Shown piece after piece: positions 45,135 through 55,753 of a stretch of DNA of 64,000 bases. A model generated the notes under the pieces. The model did no database searches and was not told the origin of the DNA. It saw only the letters and a list, made by a program, of their open reading frames with translations. The position numbers and the translations under genes are program-made. This stretch comes from Acheta domesticus. Its lineage: Eukaryota; Arthropoda; Insecta; Orthoptera; Gryllidae. The first letter of the stretch is position 1; every line of letters starts with the position of its first letter. The stretch lies in the NCBI GenBank assembly GCA_031308135.1, contig JAHLJT010000631.1, positions 7,562,286-7,626,285 on the forward strand, read 5' to 3'.

Positions 45135-45970
45135 TAATATAAATAGTATAGAGAAAGTTACGTAATGCTGCGCGAAAAAACGGCGGATTTTCGGCAGAAA
45201 AAAATTCATTGCCGGGCCGTGATAACAAAAAGTGGATAAAACTGAATTTCAGTGGGAAATATAGTTATTCAAATTATCGTTTTTCATATTATTGCGGCAA
45301 AAAGTATTATTCTTTCATGAAGAACATGAGGGTTCAGGGCAGGAATTTATAGCTAATTTACCTTTGAAAATATATTTTATTATATAGGAGCGAATATTTT
45401 GTCAACAAAACTCGAAAAAACCACTCTTTTCTGTATTCAAAATTCTACTAAAATATGGTTTAGGATAGAGACCACAGAATTATGAAAACGTGCACAAAAT
45501 TCACTTCTCCCCATAGCTCGTCATATGCAGTTTTTAACTGTTTTTTGACGTAAATAAATAAAAATAAAAATAAACCAGTTGCTAAATTAAGAAAAAAATA
45601 CGTTTTTTGTGGTATAGCCACAATTCTTGTTTTGTGGGTTCTTGATACGGAAAAAACAATTGAAATCAAAACGTCCGGCCGGCCATCTGTCCGTCTGTCT
45701 GTCTGACTCTGTCCGTCCTTTCGTCTGTGAATACCCTAGCACCTAAACCATACGTACATTTTTTTCAAATTGAAGAAATACGTGTTGATATGGCTCCAGT
45801 CGAAGCTTTGAGATTTTGAAAAACTTTCATCAAAATTCGAGGGCACTTTACGTGAAGCCCCCGGACGTTTTCAAAATTTCCTCAAAAACGGCTCCAAATT
45901 TTTATTTAAATTTCTTGTAAGAAGAGTAAGATACACTTATTAAGGTGGCATAGGTCATTATTTCACAATT
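45135..45970 (-). repeat. Dispersed repeat family R, copy 3, with a nested insertion
   Basis: In inverse orientation to copy 2: GAGAAAGTTACGTAATGCTG near 45148 mirrors 26.45-26.49 kb, and GGGCACTTTACGTGAAGCCC near 45841 mirrors AGGGGCTTTAAGTAAAGT near 26152. The distance between these is larger than in copy 2. The extra DNA includes a retroelement-like 3' end at about 45480-45590 (TCGTCATATGCAGTTTTTAA then (TAAA)n) that also occurs at 10.15-10.23 kb. Confidence 0.65.
45480..45590 (+). mobile_element. Retroelement-like 3' end with A-rich (TAAA)n tail
   Basis: GAAAACGTGCACAAAATTCA, CTCCCCATAGCTCGTCATAT, GCAGTTTTTAACTGTTTTTT, then GACGTAAATAAATAAAAATA. It aligns with 10150-10232. Two unrelated contexts sharing a 3' part that ends in (TAAA)n suggest a LINE or SINE tail. 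Confidence 0.5.
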
Positions 45971-47560
45971 AACTCTGAATTTTCTGAGAACCTTAAGCAA
46001 GGATTTTTCGATCTAAAATTCGATATGGTATTGTTGGAGCAACTTCAATATATCGTACTTAGGAAAGAAGTGTAAAACAGAAAAGGAAAGTAATTAATTT
46101 AATGATCAAAGCAACTCTGCAAAAGCGTTGATCTGGAATAAAATGCATTTAAAATCAAAAAAAATCACTTTTCTGCAAAATTCTCCTTCACGAGTATTTC
46201 CTACTGATTGCTCGTGCATTGATGGCAAACCACGAAGCATTCAGGTACCGTTTTGGAAACTAAAACGTCAATAACATGGTTCATTTGCAGATGTGCCTTC
46301 GATGACCTTTAATTTGAACTGCCGACAAGCCTGAGAGATTCCATTAAATAAAATTGCCATTTCATCAATTCCCTGTGAGAGCTCTCAGAAATGCTCTCGA
46401 CCAGTTAACTATCAATGTGTCAACGAAATTCTAAGAAGAAATTTTTGATTTTTGTTTGTGATATTGTGGTTGACGAGATAGAAAAAAACTTTTGAATCTC
46501 AGTAATGAAATTATTCATTACTGGGGATAACAAATGAATATTTACTGTTCATTCAGTGTTTGTGTGTGTTCCCGCAGGATTGTATTATTTATAATGTGTA
46601 GTTCTTCGTTGAATTGATTGTATTATTTAAAATGTCTAGAAACTTCGTTGAATGAGTTAAACGAGGTATACATACCTGAAAATATTGAATTAACAGAGAA
46701 ACTTCGTTCGTCACAGCCAAATGAAAATACGATTGAGATTAAAACTACCAATACAAATTGTTCATTTACCAAACGTTCACACGTAAAAATGTTGAAACGA
46801 CTGAAATGACCATTGAAATAAATGTCCAGCGTAAAATAATTTTAAAGTTCCTAAAATGTCCCAGAGTTTCTTTACCAAACGGCTCAGAGTAGAAAAAGAT
46901 TCATGTCAATATGACATGAATAGTGAAATTTTTCTGCGTTCTGGATGTAAATGAATTATTAATTACAAATTATTCGTTATTCACCGCAAATATCTTTTAA
47001 TTTTATTAGTGCTTGTGCACCTTGTCATTATACTTCTGCTCTCTAGATTCTTCATCCCTTTATAATATATTTCTTATTTACAGAAGGGTCAACGATCTGT
47101 CTGAATTTGAGCTACATTATTTCTTCTATCGTGTTGTCTGCAATGCTATTCTGCAGTTCAATGTCAGTTAGATTGTTTCTCAGTGTGTATGCTCAATTCA
47201 TTTCCCTCAGAAAAATTTTCTGTACAATTAGATCCTTGGATCCTAGCTTGTATGAATTTCTGCGTTGAGAAATTTTGCATCCTGCATTGGACATTTTTAA
47301 AGACAAGGATTCTCATTTGGTTATTTTAACCTGGAAGCCAAAAAACACGTTGTCTTAGCATAAATAATTTAAAGGCAATGAACAGAGATTAGAAAATAAA
47401 AAGTATTCGTACATTATGAATAGAATAAACGTTTAGAAACTTCAAGGCAAAGCAATGATATCTTCTTGTTTCCCAGCTGTTCTTTACTTCAATCCACGCT
47501 TCATTTTTCGTAATAATACATCACATATCACCCTCAATCGTAACGTTTTCCTCTACTTAT
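45971..47560. other. Unassigned AT-rich sequence
   Basis: A ~41-bp tandem duplication near 46576-46655 (GATTGTATTATTTA...CTTCGTTGAAT, twice). No gene is recognised. Confidence 0.45.
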
Positions 47561-47775
47561 GTTTTAATTTCTTGGCGCGTGAGGGCTTGTCTTCACGATG
47601 AAATATCTCATGGCAGTTCGTGTCTTTCTCGGCGCCGCTAGAAGTCGCATGATCGCGACTGTGCTGAGCGATGCTGGCGATCATGCGATTCCTAGCGGTA
47701 CGACTGAGAAAGACGCGAAATGCCGTGAGATATTTTATAGTAAAGACAGGGCCTCATGCGCCAAGAAATAAAAAC
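47561..47775. mobile_element. Palindromic short element P1 core, copy 3, different outer ends
   Basis: The core (GTCTTCACGATGAAATATCT through GCATGATCGCGAC, then GCGATCATGCGA through GAAATGCCGTGAGATAT) matches copies 1 and 2. The outer arms differ: GTTTTAATTTCTTGGCGCGT and TGCGCCAAGAAATAAAAAC are inverted here and replace the TATACTGCGATTTTTC ends. Confidence 0.8.
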
Positions 47776-48104
47776 CCACGTATAAAGAAATACGATTGAC
47801 AGAGCCACTGTTTAGAGGCGTGATCTTCATAGCGACGCTTGTTTTTCTCACTGAGGAAGGGATTGAGGAGGCGGCCGGGGACGCAAGGTCGCGGGGGCGA
47901 GGGCGGCCGGGGCGCGGAGCGGGTCCCGGGGATCGGCGGCGAAGGCGGCTGCGTTGCCACGGCAACGATCCTTCGGTGGTGGGCTTGCCCGCGCACAGTG
48001 GGTCCAACCAGGGCCTTGCAACTCTCCATTAAAATCGGAGACAAAGCTCGAGGGTGATACTATAGGAGGCGCTTCTATAGTCGCCAAGTGCAACTGTAGG
48101 TTAG
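47776..48104. other. GC/CpG-rich patch
   Basis: About 47860-48010 is CpG-rich. Open frames on both strands are low complexity. No gene is recognised. Confidence 0.45.
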
Positions 48105-48705
48105 GCTCGCCAAATTTTTTTCTTTAAATTTCTTGTAATAATAGAGTAAAATACACTTGCTAATGTGGCACAGGTCCGAATTTCATCACATTTTCACAAA
48201 GTTTGAATTTTCCTTGGCGTCACAAGTACAACATTAAAAATAGGAGATTTTCCCTTCAAATAAAACTTATTCTCCATAGTGAGTTCTCTCATTAACGTCA
48301 TGTACCTTTTTTGAACATTTTAGTAGTTTCGCGCAATATTGCGTGCAATATGTGTATTTTTAAAAAAATATAAAAACTATATTTTCTCAAAAACGGCTCC
48401 AAATATTTTCTTTAAACTTTTGGTAAGGCTGTTGGAAAATTGTCATTTAGGATGAGGTTTTACTGATATTTAATATTCTTAAAATAATATTTCCGTTCAA
48501 CTATTGAGATGCCGAAAAATTAATAAAATGTCAAAAATATGTAGTGTGGGTGGCGATAGATGGTAGCTGACAAGAGAATGTGACCGAAGCAAAGAGTATT
48601 TCCTGGACCGAAGTCCGAATAGCTTACCGAGACCAAAGGTAATAGAATACTAATACGGAAAAGTCTGTGCCATTCTGTACCACCACTAGTTTCTTTCAAA
48701 GAAAA
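48105..48705 (-). repeat. Dispersed repeat family R, copy 4
   Basis: CTTTAAATTTCTTGTAATAATAG and TACACTTGCTAATGTGGCACAGG match about 45908-45955. AACGGCTCCAAAT recurs near 48392. The end (about 48540-48705) is the inverse of 14598-14760 (on the minus strand GGTGGTACAGAATGGCACAG...). Confidence 0.65.
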
Positions 48706-49526
48706 CAAACCAAAAATTGGTACATTTCCTTAATAAAAGTATGGAAATTTCAGCTTTTCGTTTTCCTGATTACAAAAGAAAAGGTTTTGCAGGGAAGTAA
48801 GATTTTTTTCATGGTTTTATGATAGAACCAATTAGAAAATTATATTTATTACTCAGAAACAGAGATTGTGTTACATGGTATTATAGAAAAATAAGCTTTT
48901 GGAGAAATTGGCATTTCGCCCCGACGAATGTCCCTATTGGTTTTAATCATGAATTTGAAACTGCTTCAACAATTAGTGCTGAAGTGGACAATAGGCATCA
49001 CAGGTTACTAAAATAATTAATGTACATAAACATAAGATACAATAAAATTCTAGAAATACAATGTTCCAATATAGACTTAATTTTACCAGCACCTTATCAA
49101 GATGATTCTCTTGTTAATGCATTTCAATCGCAGAAATCGTAAAGTGACCATTAAATGATGCCATTCCCTAATACGTCAATATTCAGCGTTGTCAATTGTC
49201 TCTGCGGAAATAAATCATGTGATTATACCAGTAGTATGTAGATATTTATGAAATAGGTAAATCGAAACAGTGCAAATCAAGTAAGTATATTTAAAATATC
49301 CTCGCACCCCGAACTGACAAGAAAATCTTGATATTTTCCAAGATTACGCAATAGTGACGTTCTCTGGACGAAGAATTTAGAACTTCTCCACCAGAAACGA
49401 TAAATCAAATAATACTAAAACGAGTGCGTTAATCTCGTCTATCTTCTAAAAGGAAGGGATATTAAGTGCTGGAAGGCCGTGAGGAAATTGCTTGACTTAA
49501 TTATAAATGGTTCTTAATTTGCTTTC
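48706..49526. other. Unassigned AT-rich sequence
   Basis: No feature recognised. Confidence 0.5.
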
Positions 49527-49570
49527 CAAGAGTCGCAGAATGGCGGCCGAAATGTTGGCCTCTGTGCCTA
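49527..49570 (+). mobile_element. Relic of the copy B hairpin module
   Basis: CCAAGAGTCGCAGAATGGCGGCCGAAATGTTGGC, followed by CTCTGTGCC, aligns to the arm of the 39.7-kb palindrome (AAGGTCGCAGAATGGCGACC, GAAACGTCGGCACC). The CTGAGGA part is lost and no inverted partner is present. Confidence 0.7.
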
Positions 49571-50849
49571 AGCAGGGTTGCCAGATTGGGCGGAATTCCG
49601 CTTTTGGGGCTGAAAATTGGCTCTCTCTCGTGGGACAAAAATTGACTTCGCGGAATACTGCCCAATGGGCGGCAATGCATCAAAACATGTGCGGTTTGGT
49701 TGGTTTCCCAATTACGAAGAAATTTTCAAAAAACAACCACAACGACATTGACAGTGAGTTTTATTTTGTAGTTTTTTTCTTTCTAAATGATTTTTCTTTT
49801 ATCATTTGTTAATTCGTTCAAATTTACCTTGAAGTGTCATGTTAGTTTTTAGACCTCAAACATAGGGTGTGTACTAAAATAGTCAGTCATTGCGTCTTTG
49901 CACGACATGAGTATAGAAATTGGCAGTACTTGCAGTTAATTTTAGAACATGCCATTCAAAATTAAGTCATCTTTTGGAAGTATGGCGTCACTGCAGAATT
50001 TTCCTTAAAGCCATGGGGAATAAACATGTATATGTATGTTTTATTTTAAATATTAAGATATAACTTATTATTACAAAATGTTTTACATAAAATATTAATT
50101 GCAACGTTCAGAAACAAACTAATAAAACCAATCAAGCATTTCATAGGGTCATGACTTCAAAAAAACCTTTAAATATTATTTTAATGCAATCTCATTCGGT
50201 TTTTGTGTTTGCACTCTCTCAATATTTGTTCGAGCCTCAGCGCAATGTTTGTTATAAAATATTTATATTCTTGCCGTGCTTGCCGTTGATCTCAAGGGAT
50301 CAATGCTTTCCTTTCACTTTCTTGGTGTATCCCGACAGAGTAAGGGTCTTGTTCACGAGGCAGAAAGTCTCCATTCCCCACTTAAGGTCGTCTACAAAAA
50401 CAACTAGCGCAGTTAAAGCGCTCCATGAACGCCCCTCTCTCAAAGCTCTTCCGGCTGATTGTCGTCAATTGCAAATATCGCAAGGCGCCTACTAGTAATT
50501 CACGAGTGCGAATTTGAGGGTTGCTATTGACAAGCTTATGATCGCGAAACTCCAGCGTTCAACCATTACCTCGACTATTGGCTTTGTTCCCATTAACAAA
50601 TCCTAGCTGATTTTTATCAGAAACGGTTGTCAGAGAACCTTTCCTGAAAATGTTTGCTACAGAGTTTAGTATAATTCATTCGTTGTAGTGTTTACTAGGA
50701 AAAATATTTTTGAGAGTTCACCAGCGAAGTCACAAACCCGTGTGCTCTCTAAAGAGAGAATGGAATCAGAATGACAGTTAAATTAAGCGCCTACGCCTAA
50801 GCTTCGAAATCTCGATTCTTGGATCTGCTCAATTCATGAATCTGCGTGA
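49571..50849. other. Unassigned sequence
   Basis: An open frame at 50151-50495 has no recognisable domain. AT-rich otherwise. Confidence 0.4.
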
Positions 50850-51113
50850 TTCATGAAGCTATCCAATTCTTGAACCTGCTCAATTCTTGAACCTTTCCAA
50901 TTTTTGAATCTGTCCATTTCTTGAAGCTGCTCAGTTCTCGAATCTGCCCAGTTCTCGAATCTGCCCAGTTCTCGAATCTGCCCAGTTCTCGAATCTGCCC
51001 AGTATCTCGAATCTGTCCAGATCTCGAATCTGTCCAGTTCTTGAATCTGTCCAGTTCTTGAATCTGTCCAGTTCTTGAATCTGCCCAGTTCTTGAATCTG
51101 CCCAGTTCTGATT
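50850..51113. repeat. 17-bp minisatellite, about 14 units
   Basis: The unit is CAGTTCTTGAATCTGCC. Units vary in blocks: a CTCGAATCTGCC block in the middle (about 50932-51002), TTGAATCTGTCC units to the right, and more diverged units at the left edge, where the repeat fades into AATTCATGAATCTGCGTG. Confidence 0.95.
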
Positions 51114-51470
51114 CTGTAACTAATTCACTCCGCTACTCGGATAATCTTTTATTTTCCTAACCTCACGGGTTGCTGCCTGGGAGACGCGTGTTTCGTCTTG
51201 AATTGTAATTTGGAACAGATTTTATTTAATCATCTACTTCATTTGTGAGTCACTCAGGCAATCGTTACACAACAAAATGCAGGTCATTTTAATTACGAGG
51301 AGGGTACCGAATGTAAAGTTTACCCATTAATCACGTCCCGGAACTAACACCTAACGTAAAGGTTGTACGACACTTTCAAAAGCAGGCATCGAAACCGTTG
51401 TATTCATATACGACTCCAGCAATGTATTTATAGAAAAATTACCGTTTCGATCTCATATCGAGACCTCGTC
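51114..51470. other. Unassigned sequence
   Basis: No feature recognised. Confidence 0.5.
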
Positions 51471-51645
51471 GGTCCCGATGCCGAGATCGCTAAGTCAGTA
51501 GTAGATCTCGAACCGTAGGGTCGCGGGTTCGAATCCCGCCTCGACATGGGTGTATTTGTGTTTGTCTGTGTGTGCCGTCCTCTCACCCCTCATAATCATC
51601 GATTCATCTTCTATACCCCCACGGATAACAATCCTGGGGTGTAAA
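51471..51645 (+). mobile_element. SINE family 2, copy 2
   Basis: A-box-like TGCCGAGATCGCTAAG, an inner ATCTCGAACCGTAGGG, a perfect B box GGTTCGAATCC, then CGACATGGGTGTATTTGTGT. It matches copies 1 and 4 across the head and start of the body. Confidence 0.8.
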
Positions 51646-52054
51646 AATGGATTCAGCAGAAATGCTGATCCCCCCCACTCCCAAACAATGTCTTACGTGC
51701 ATAAATGCACGTTCGCGTGGTCCATCGAGGCCGATTGGCGAAAAAAAAATCGAGACTTCATTTTTGTTTTGGGGTTTGGATTTACCGACGACATACCTTG
51801 ACCCAAAACACGCATTTGCACGAGATTCGGCACCGTGCGGCGTGCGCGAAACGCGTCCTTGCGGCACGTTGGCCTCCGATGCTCACTTTCGCCTGCGTGA
51901 CGTCACGCGCGTGCCGCCCAGCGCGTGCCGCCCAGCGCGTGCCGCCCAGCGTGCGCCGCCCACGAGCCGCCCGCCCGCCTGCCCTCCCTCGCCGTCCGCC
52001 CTGCGGTTCGCCTCTTCCATGCCAGTCTCCGCGCCTTGTGTGGCGCCATACGGG
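51646..52054. other. GC-rich sequence beside the LTR, with a CGTGCCGCCCAG triplication
   Basis: GCGCGTGCCGCCCA repeats three to four times at about 51907-51962. On the minus strand, TGGCGCCACACAAGG lies six bases after the LTR end (52054 downward) and could be a tRNA primer-binding site. No gag or pol sequence is recognisable. Confidence 0.45.
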
Positions 52055-52499
52055 TGTAATCAAAACAGACGAGAGTGGGTTGTAATAACAGTGAGTTTAT
52101 TCATAAACTAGACCATAGTCACAAATAACAAATTTCACTGCTTACAATTAACCAACTAAATAGATCCCACTATTAGGAGAGATTTTAATCGAACGACTAC
52201 CACACCGCTCTATATCTGAGACCTAATGCATGCCTCGCTCGTCACGACAATGAATTGACGGCCCCTTGCCCACGTGCGCCACTCGCACAAACGTACGCAC
52301 AACCGCACGCCGACGCTGCTGAAAAGCAAGAAGAAGGAAGCCTTGATCTCGCCCGTTATATAGGCCTTTCGCCGTCCCCATTGCCTCCGCGCCGTATCCG
52401 CGCTTAGGCAGAAATTCCCAATGCGTCATCTTCTGCGCCTTTTGTTAAACTTCCTGCTCTCCGCAGGTATTTACCGTTTGAGCGCGCCACGACGCTACA
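52055..52499 (-). mobile_element. Gypsy-like LTR, minus strand
   Basis: On the minus strand it begins TGTAGCGTCGTGGCGC and ends GTTTTGATTACA, 445 bp, with TGTA/TACA inverted ends. The promoter AAAGGCCTATATAACGGGC is the same string as in the 3526 LTR, and GAATAAACTCACTG supplies a polyadenylation signal. A primer-binding-site-like TGGCGCC follows. The flanks (CTTAT and ACGGG) do not match, so this is probably a 5' LTR with a truncated internal region and not a clean solo LTR. Confidence 0.75.
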
Positions 52500-52525
52500 C
52501 TTATCTCCCAGCCGGTGGCGCGTAT

Positions 52526-52866
52526 AGTCCCTAGATACAGAGAGTAACGCAACGCCGCCATTAAATCTTATGAATATGTATTGTTTTCAAACCTCTCGAG
52601 AGACAGAAATGCCGAACTAGAAGAAATAAATTTTTAAAAAAAATATCTCACCCGATTGCCCTATCAAGCACTAATCAGGAACTGAAGGCAAATTATAACA
52701 ATTGGGGACATTATGAAGATTTTCAAGAATATTAATATTGGTTTGGGGTAGATTCATGGTCCTCAACATACAGAATACTACACATTTCCAATTCTCCTGA
52801 CAACTGCTTATAACATGAAGGGATCGATGGAACAATGGAATGCGCTGCACTTTGTATCTAGGGACT
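52526..52866. mobile_element. Short element with AGTCCCTAGATACA ends, copy 1
   Basis: It starts AGTCCCTAGATACAGAGAGT and ends TGTATCTAGGGACT, inverted ends of 14 bp. The body carries AACGCAACGCCGCCAT near the left and GGAACAATGGAATGCGCTGC near the right. It is non-coding. Confidence 0.8.
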
Positions 52867-52880
52867 CTAGTCCTTGCTAG

Positions 52881-53157
52881 AGTCCCTAAATGCAGAGAGT
52901 AGCGCAACCGCCGCCATTTAATATCCACCCACCCGATAGCCCCATTAAGCAGAATTCAGAAGTTGAACAGAAATGATAACAATTGGCGACATTATGGAAA
53001 TTTTTAAGAATGTTAACATTGGTTTGAGATAGGTTCATGGTTCTCAGCACACAGAATACCATACACTTCCAGTTTTCCTGACAAACCCGATATACAATGG
53101 CGGGACTGGTGGAACAATGGAATGCGCTACTCCTGTATCTAGGGACTCCACTGACAC
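52881..53157. mobile_element. Short element with AGTCCCTAGATACA ends, copy 2
   Basis: It starts AGTCCCTAAATGCAGAGAGT and ends TGTATCTAGGGACT. It is a direct, diverged duplicate of copy 1 and lacks about 60 bp near the left end. Only CTAGTCCTTGCTAG separates the two copies. Confidence 0.8.
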
Positions 53158-53260
53158 GAAACACCCACAAGAGTCGGGTGGGTCGTTGTGGGGAGGGTCG
53201 CGAACTGTGTTGTATTCAGATGTTAACTCGACCATACTTCGGAATTTATATCGTGGAGCG

Positions 53261-53439
53261 TCAAGGCCCGTCTTCACAATTGAGTATGTCATGGCATTTC
53301 GCGGCTTTCTCGATCGTGCCGCTAGATGTCGCATGATCGCCGCCTTATCAAGCAGTATTGCGGTCTTGTGACATCTAACTTTGCGACTGAGAAAGACACG
53401 AAATGCCGTGACATATTCCATCGTGAAGACGGGCCTTGA
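53261..53439. mobile_element. Palindromic short element P1 core, copy 4
   Basis: TCAAGGCCCGTCTTCACAAT pairs with CATCGTGAAGACGGGCCTTGA. The inner parts (GTGCCGCTAGATGTCGCATG, GCCTTATCAAGCAGTATTGCGGTC, GACTGAGAAAGACACGAAATGCCG) match the other three cores. The outermost GCCCGTCTTCAC arm is best preserved here. Confidence 0.85.
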
Positions 53440-53463
53440 AATGACACGATATAAAAACAGAAA

Positions 53464-53538
53464 TATATACTATATATATATATATAATTATATATATTTA
53501 TTATATATATTATTATATACGTATATACGATTTTATAT
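53464..53538. repeat. TA-rich simple repeat
   Basis: ATATATATATA with short interruptions. Confidence 0.9.
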
Positions 53539-53564
53539 CTTCTTCTTTTTCTGCACTTCAAGGG

Positions 53565-54062
53565 TCAAGTTTAAAAACTTGTTTCGATGTCCACTTCCTT
53601 CTGGGCCTTCGTACACCTCTTCTTCCTCTGCATCTGTTGTCCACTGCGAGTGCTGGTAGTCTGCTATCGGGCATTCTTCTAAGATGTTCATACCATCTTT
53701 CCTGATTTCTTTTCAGTTTCTTAGGAGTGGTTCGAGCCCCACTTTATTTCCTCTCTCCGTATTTTTCTTTTGATCTAAGATGTTACAACCTAGAGTGTTT
53801 CTCAAAAAAATTCATTTCTTCTTCCTGGATTTTAGAGTTATCTTTTTTATGTCACTCTTGCTTCAGCTCCATACATCAACACTGGCACAGCTACTGTGTT
53901 GAATTTTATTCTTGTTTCTATCCTTATTTTATTTTTTAGATGTCCATGTATCATGCCACAGATATTTCTAAATTTATTTAATATTTTATCTAAATCTATC
54001 TCTCTTTCAAACGACATGTGACAACCTAGATGGATAAAATATTTTACCTGTTCAATGATTTT
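53565..54062 (-). mobile_element. LINE ORF C-terminal region, decayed
   Basis: On the minus strand: IIEQVKYFIHLGCHMSFERE, then DKILNKFRNICGMIHGHLKN, TRIKFNTVAVPVLMYGAEA, a stop, IFLRNTLGCN with shifts, and RWYEHLRRMPDSRLP leading to a GRRGVRRPRRKW ending. The YLGxxxS, K-NT-LPVLxYG and H--RM--xRLP--GRPRRRW order is typical of the region after the RT domain in many insect LINEs. At least one stop and two frameshifts; the RT core is missing. Confidence 0.75.
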
Positions 54063-54250
54063 TCAATCTATCATAATCTTTGTTCTCACTGGGTGTTTCT
54101 TTTACATGCCGTAATGCGGGCATTAATATGTCATATAAGGGATGGCATATTGTATATCTAAGGAGGACAATTTCTTCACTTTGTGCTTTCTTGTAAAATT
54201 GAATTGTAATGTATTTCCTTTATCTTATATAAAATGTAAATAATCTAAAA

Positions 54251-54421
54251 GTGCCAGCCCGGCTAGCCGAGGTCGCTAAGCCTGAAGTGCTGCAGCTGCC
54301 TCTTGGGTGAAGGCTGCGAGTTCGAATCCTGCCCGCGGCATGGATGTTTGTGTGTGTCCGTTTATCGTTACCGTTACTCCAATGTTACCTTACCTTACCT
54401 GTTCGCTATATCACCTTAGTG
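54251..54421 (+). mobile_element. SINE family 2, copy 3
   Basis: A-box-like CTAGCCGAGGTCGCTAAG, B box AGTTCGAATCC, then CGGCATGGATGTTTGTGTGT. The body ends directly at the pogo-like element. Confidence 0.8.
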
Positions 54422-55303
54422 CAGTATTCCCTCAACATTCGCGAGAGTTAGGTCCTGAAAAAATCTCGCGAATGTGAAGTCTATCTTTTCATGAAGAAAG
54501 GTGGGTTAGGTTCTTAGATATCGAAAAACTTTTAAAAAAAGAAGGTAAAAATCTGACAAACAATTACAGTGCAACTGATTAAGCGCTACTACAAACAGAA
54601 TTCACAATTAACATTCCGAAATGATGTAATAAAATGTTTGAAACTCATTTCGAAGTTGAAAATGATTGGATATAGGATTTGCTAATTTGTTTTTGTTTCA
54701 TCGCTTTTCTCGCTGTTCTAATATCCAAATATGAAAGAGTTCCTGCTTCTATTCTCTCTTAAATTAAGAAGTTATTTCCATATTTGGATGACATTCGAAT
54801 GTCAGTTACACCAGGGCTTGTTGATTTTAGAAGGCCATCAACAGTTTTGACATTGAAGTTGCTCCAGGACGCAGTTTCATTACCGTCGATGAGGTTTTTC
54901 TTCACTGATGATTTCCCGAAGCTCTTCTACAATGAGCTATTATAATGAGAGTTGCACAGATTCTGAATGGCTTTTGTGTTCATTTGGCCAAAACCCTTAC
55001 ATCCAATTTGGCGCAACTGAATTGAATTATTTTACAATTGTGTTATTCTATAAATGTGAATTGACATTTCATGTGTGTAATTTTGAAGAAAGTTATACTG
55101 CGAGCTCCGAGGTCTGCCGAGTTCGTTTCCCAGACGATGATGATAAAGGAAATGAAATGTGCTCGCTTTCAAAGAAAATGTATGACCAAAAGACCCATTC
55201 GCGAATGTCGAAGTCGCGAATGTTAAAACCGGGAGCATTTCTCTAATAGCAAATGTTCAGAACTCGCGAATAGAGAATCCGCGAATGTCGAGGTATTACT
55301 GTA
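54422..55303. mobile_element. pogo/Tigger-like element, 880 bp, degenerate
   Basis: The left end is CAGTATTCCCTCAACATTCGCG, and the right end is the inverse of CAGTAATACCTCGACATTCGCG, followed by TA. CAGTxxTxCCTC ends with a TA target are characteristic of the pogo/Tigger branch of Tc1/mariner. Sub-terminal TCGCGAATG words recur inside both ends. The left TA has been lost (TG). An open frame at 54908-55246 lies inside but shows no recognisable transposase motif. Confidence 0.75.
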
Positions 55304-55753
55304 GTTGAAAAAAGACCTTAATTAAGTTTAAAAAAACTGGAAATATGTATGTCTTGCCGTATTCAGCTAATGAAACTGCCTATGGAATACCTTCATTTCA
55401 GGGCCAGGTTGCGGATACATGTAGGATTTAGGAGCCTTTCAAGGTCATTTCAATTCATGAATAACAATCTAATGAAGTGATATCTACGATATCTGTTCAC
55501 ATTTATAATAAGAATAAAGAATTGGAATCAAATGCAGATGGAAGAGAAGAATCGCGAGAAAATCGGACGAGATGACCCTTTGTTTAACACAAATTCTACA
55601 TGGATTGACCAAATATTGAACTTGGATCGTTGCGGTGGAAGGTCAACTCATTACTCTACGCGCTCCTTAACAAATACAGAGCTGGGCTGTCGCCACGGCA
55701 AACATTTGACTGTAATCTACGGTGTTTTCTACAGCTTGTACCGGCTGAGTTTA
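55304..55753. other. Unassigned sequence
   Basis: No feature recognised. Confidence 0.45.

Noticed and set aside
50151..50495. 114-codon frame beginning MTSKKPLN
   Set aside because: Has the largest non-repetitive frame of the region but no recognisable domain, no plausible splice context and no repeat homology.
50850..51113. CRISPR-like repeat/spacer array
   Set aside because: Units are contiguous 17-bp repeats without spacers, and the genome is eukaryotic.
51471..51560. tRNA gene
   Set aside because: The A and B boxes are good, but a complete cloverleaf is not formed and the same head with a conserved non-tRNA body occurs four times, so it is a SINE.
54908..55246. 112-codon open frame inside the pogo-like element
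   Set aside because: No helix-turn-helix, DDE or other motif; residues look like chance translation of AT-rich DNA.
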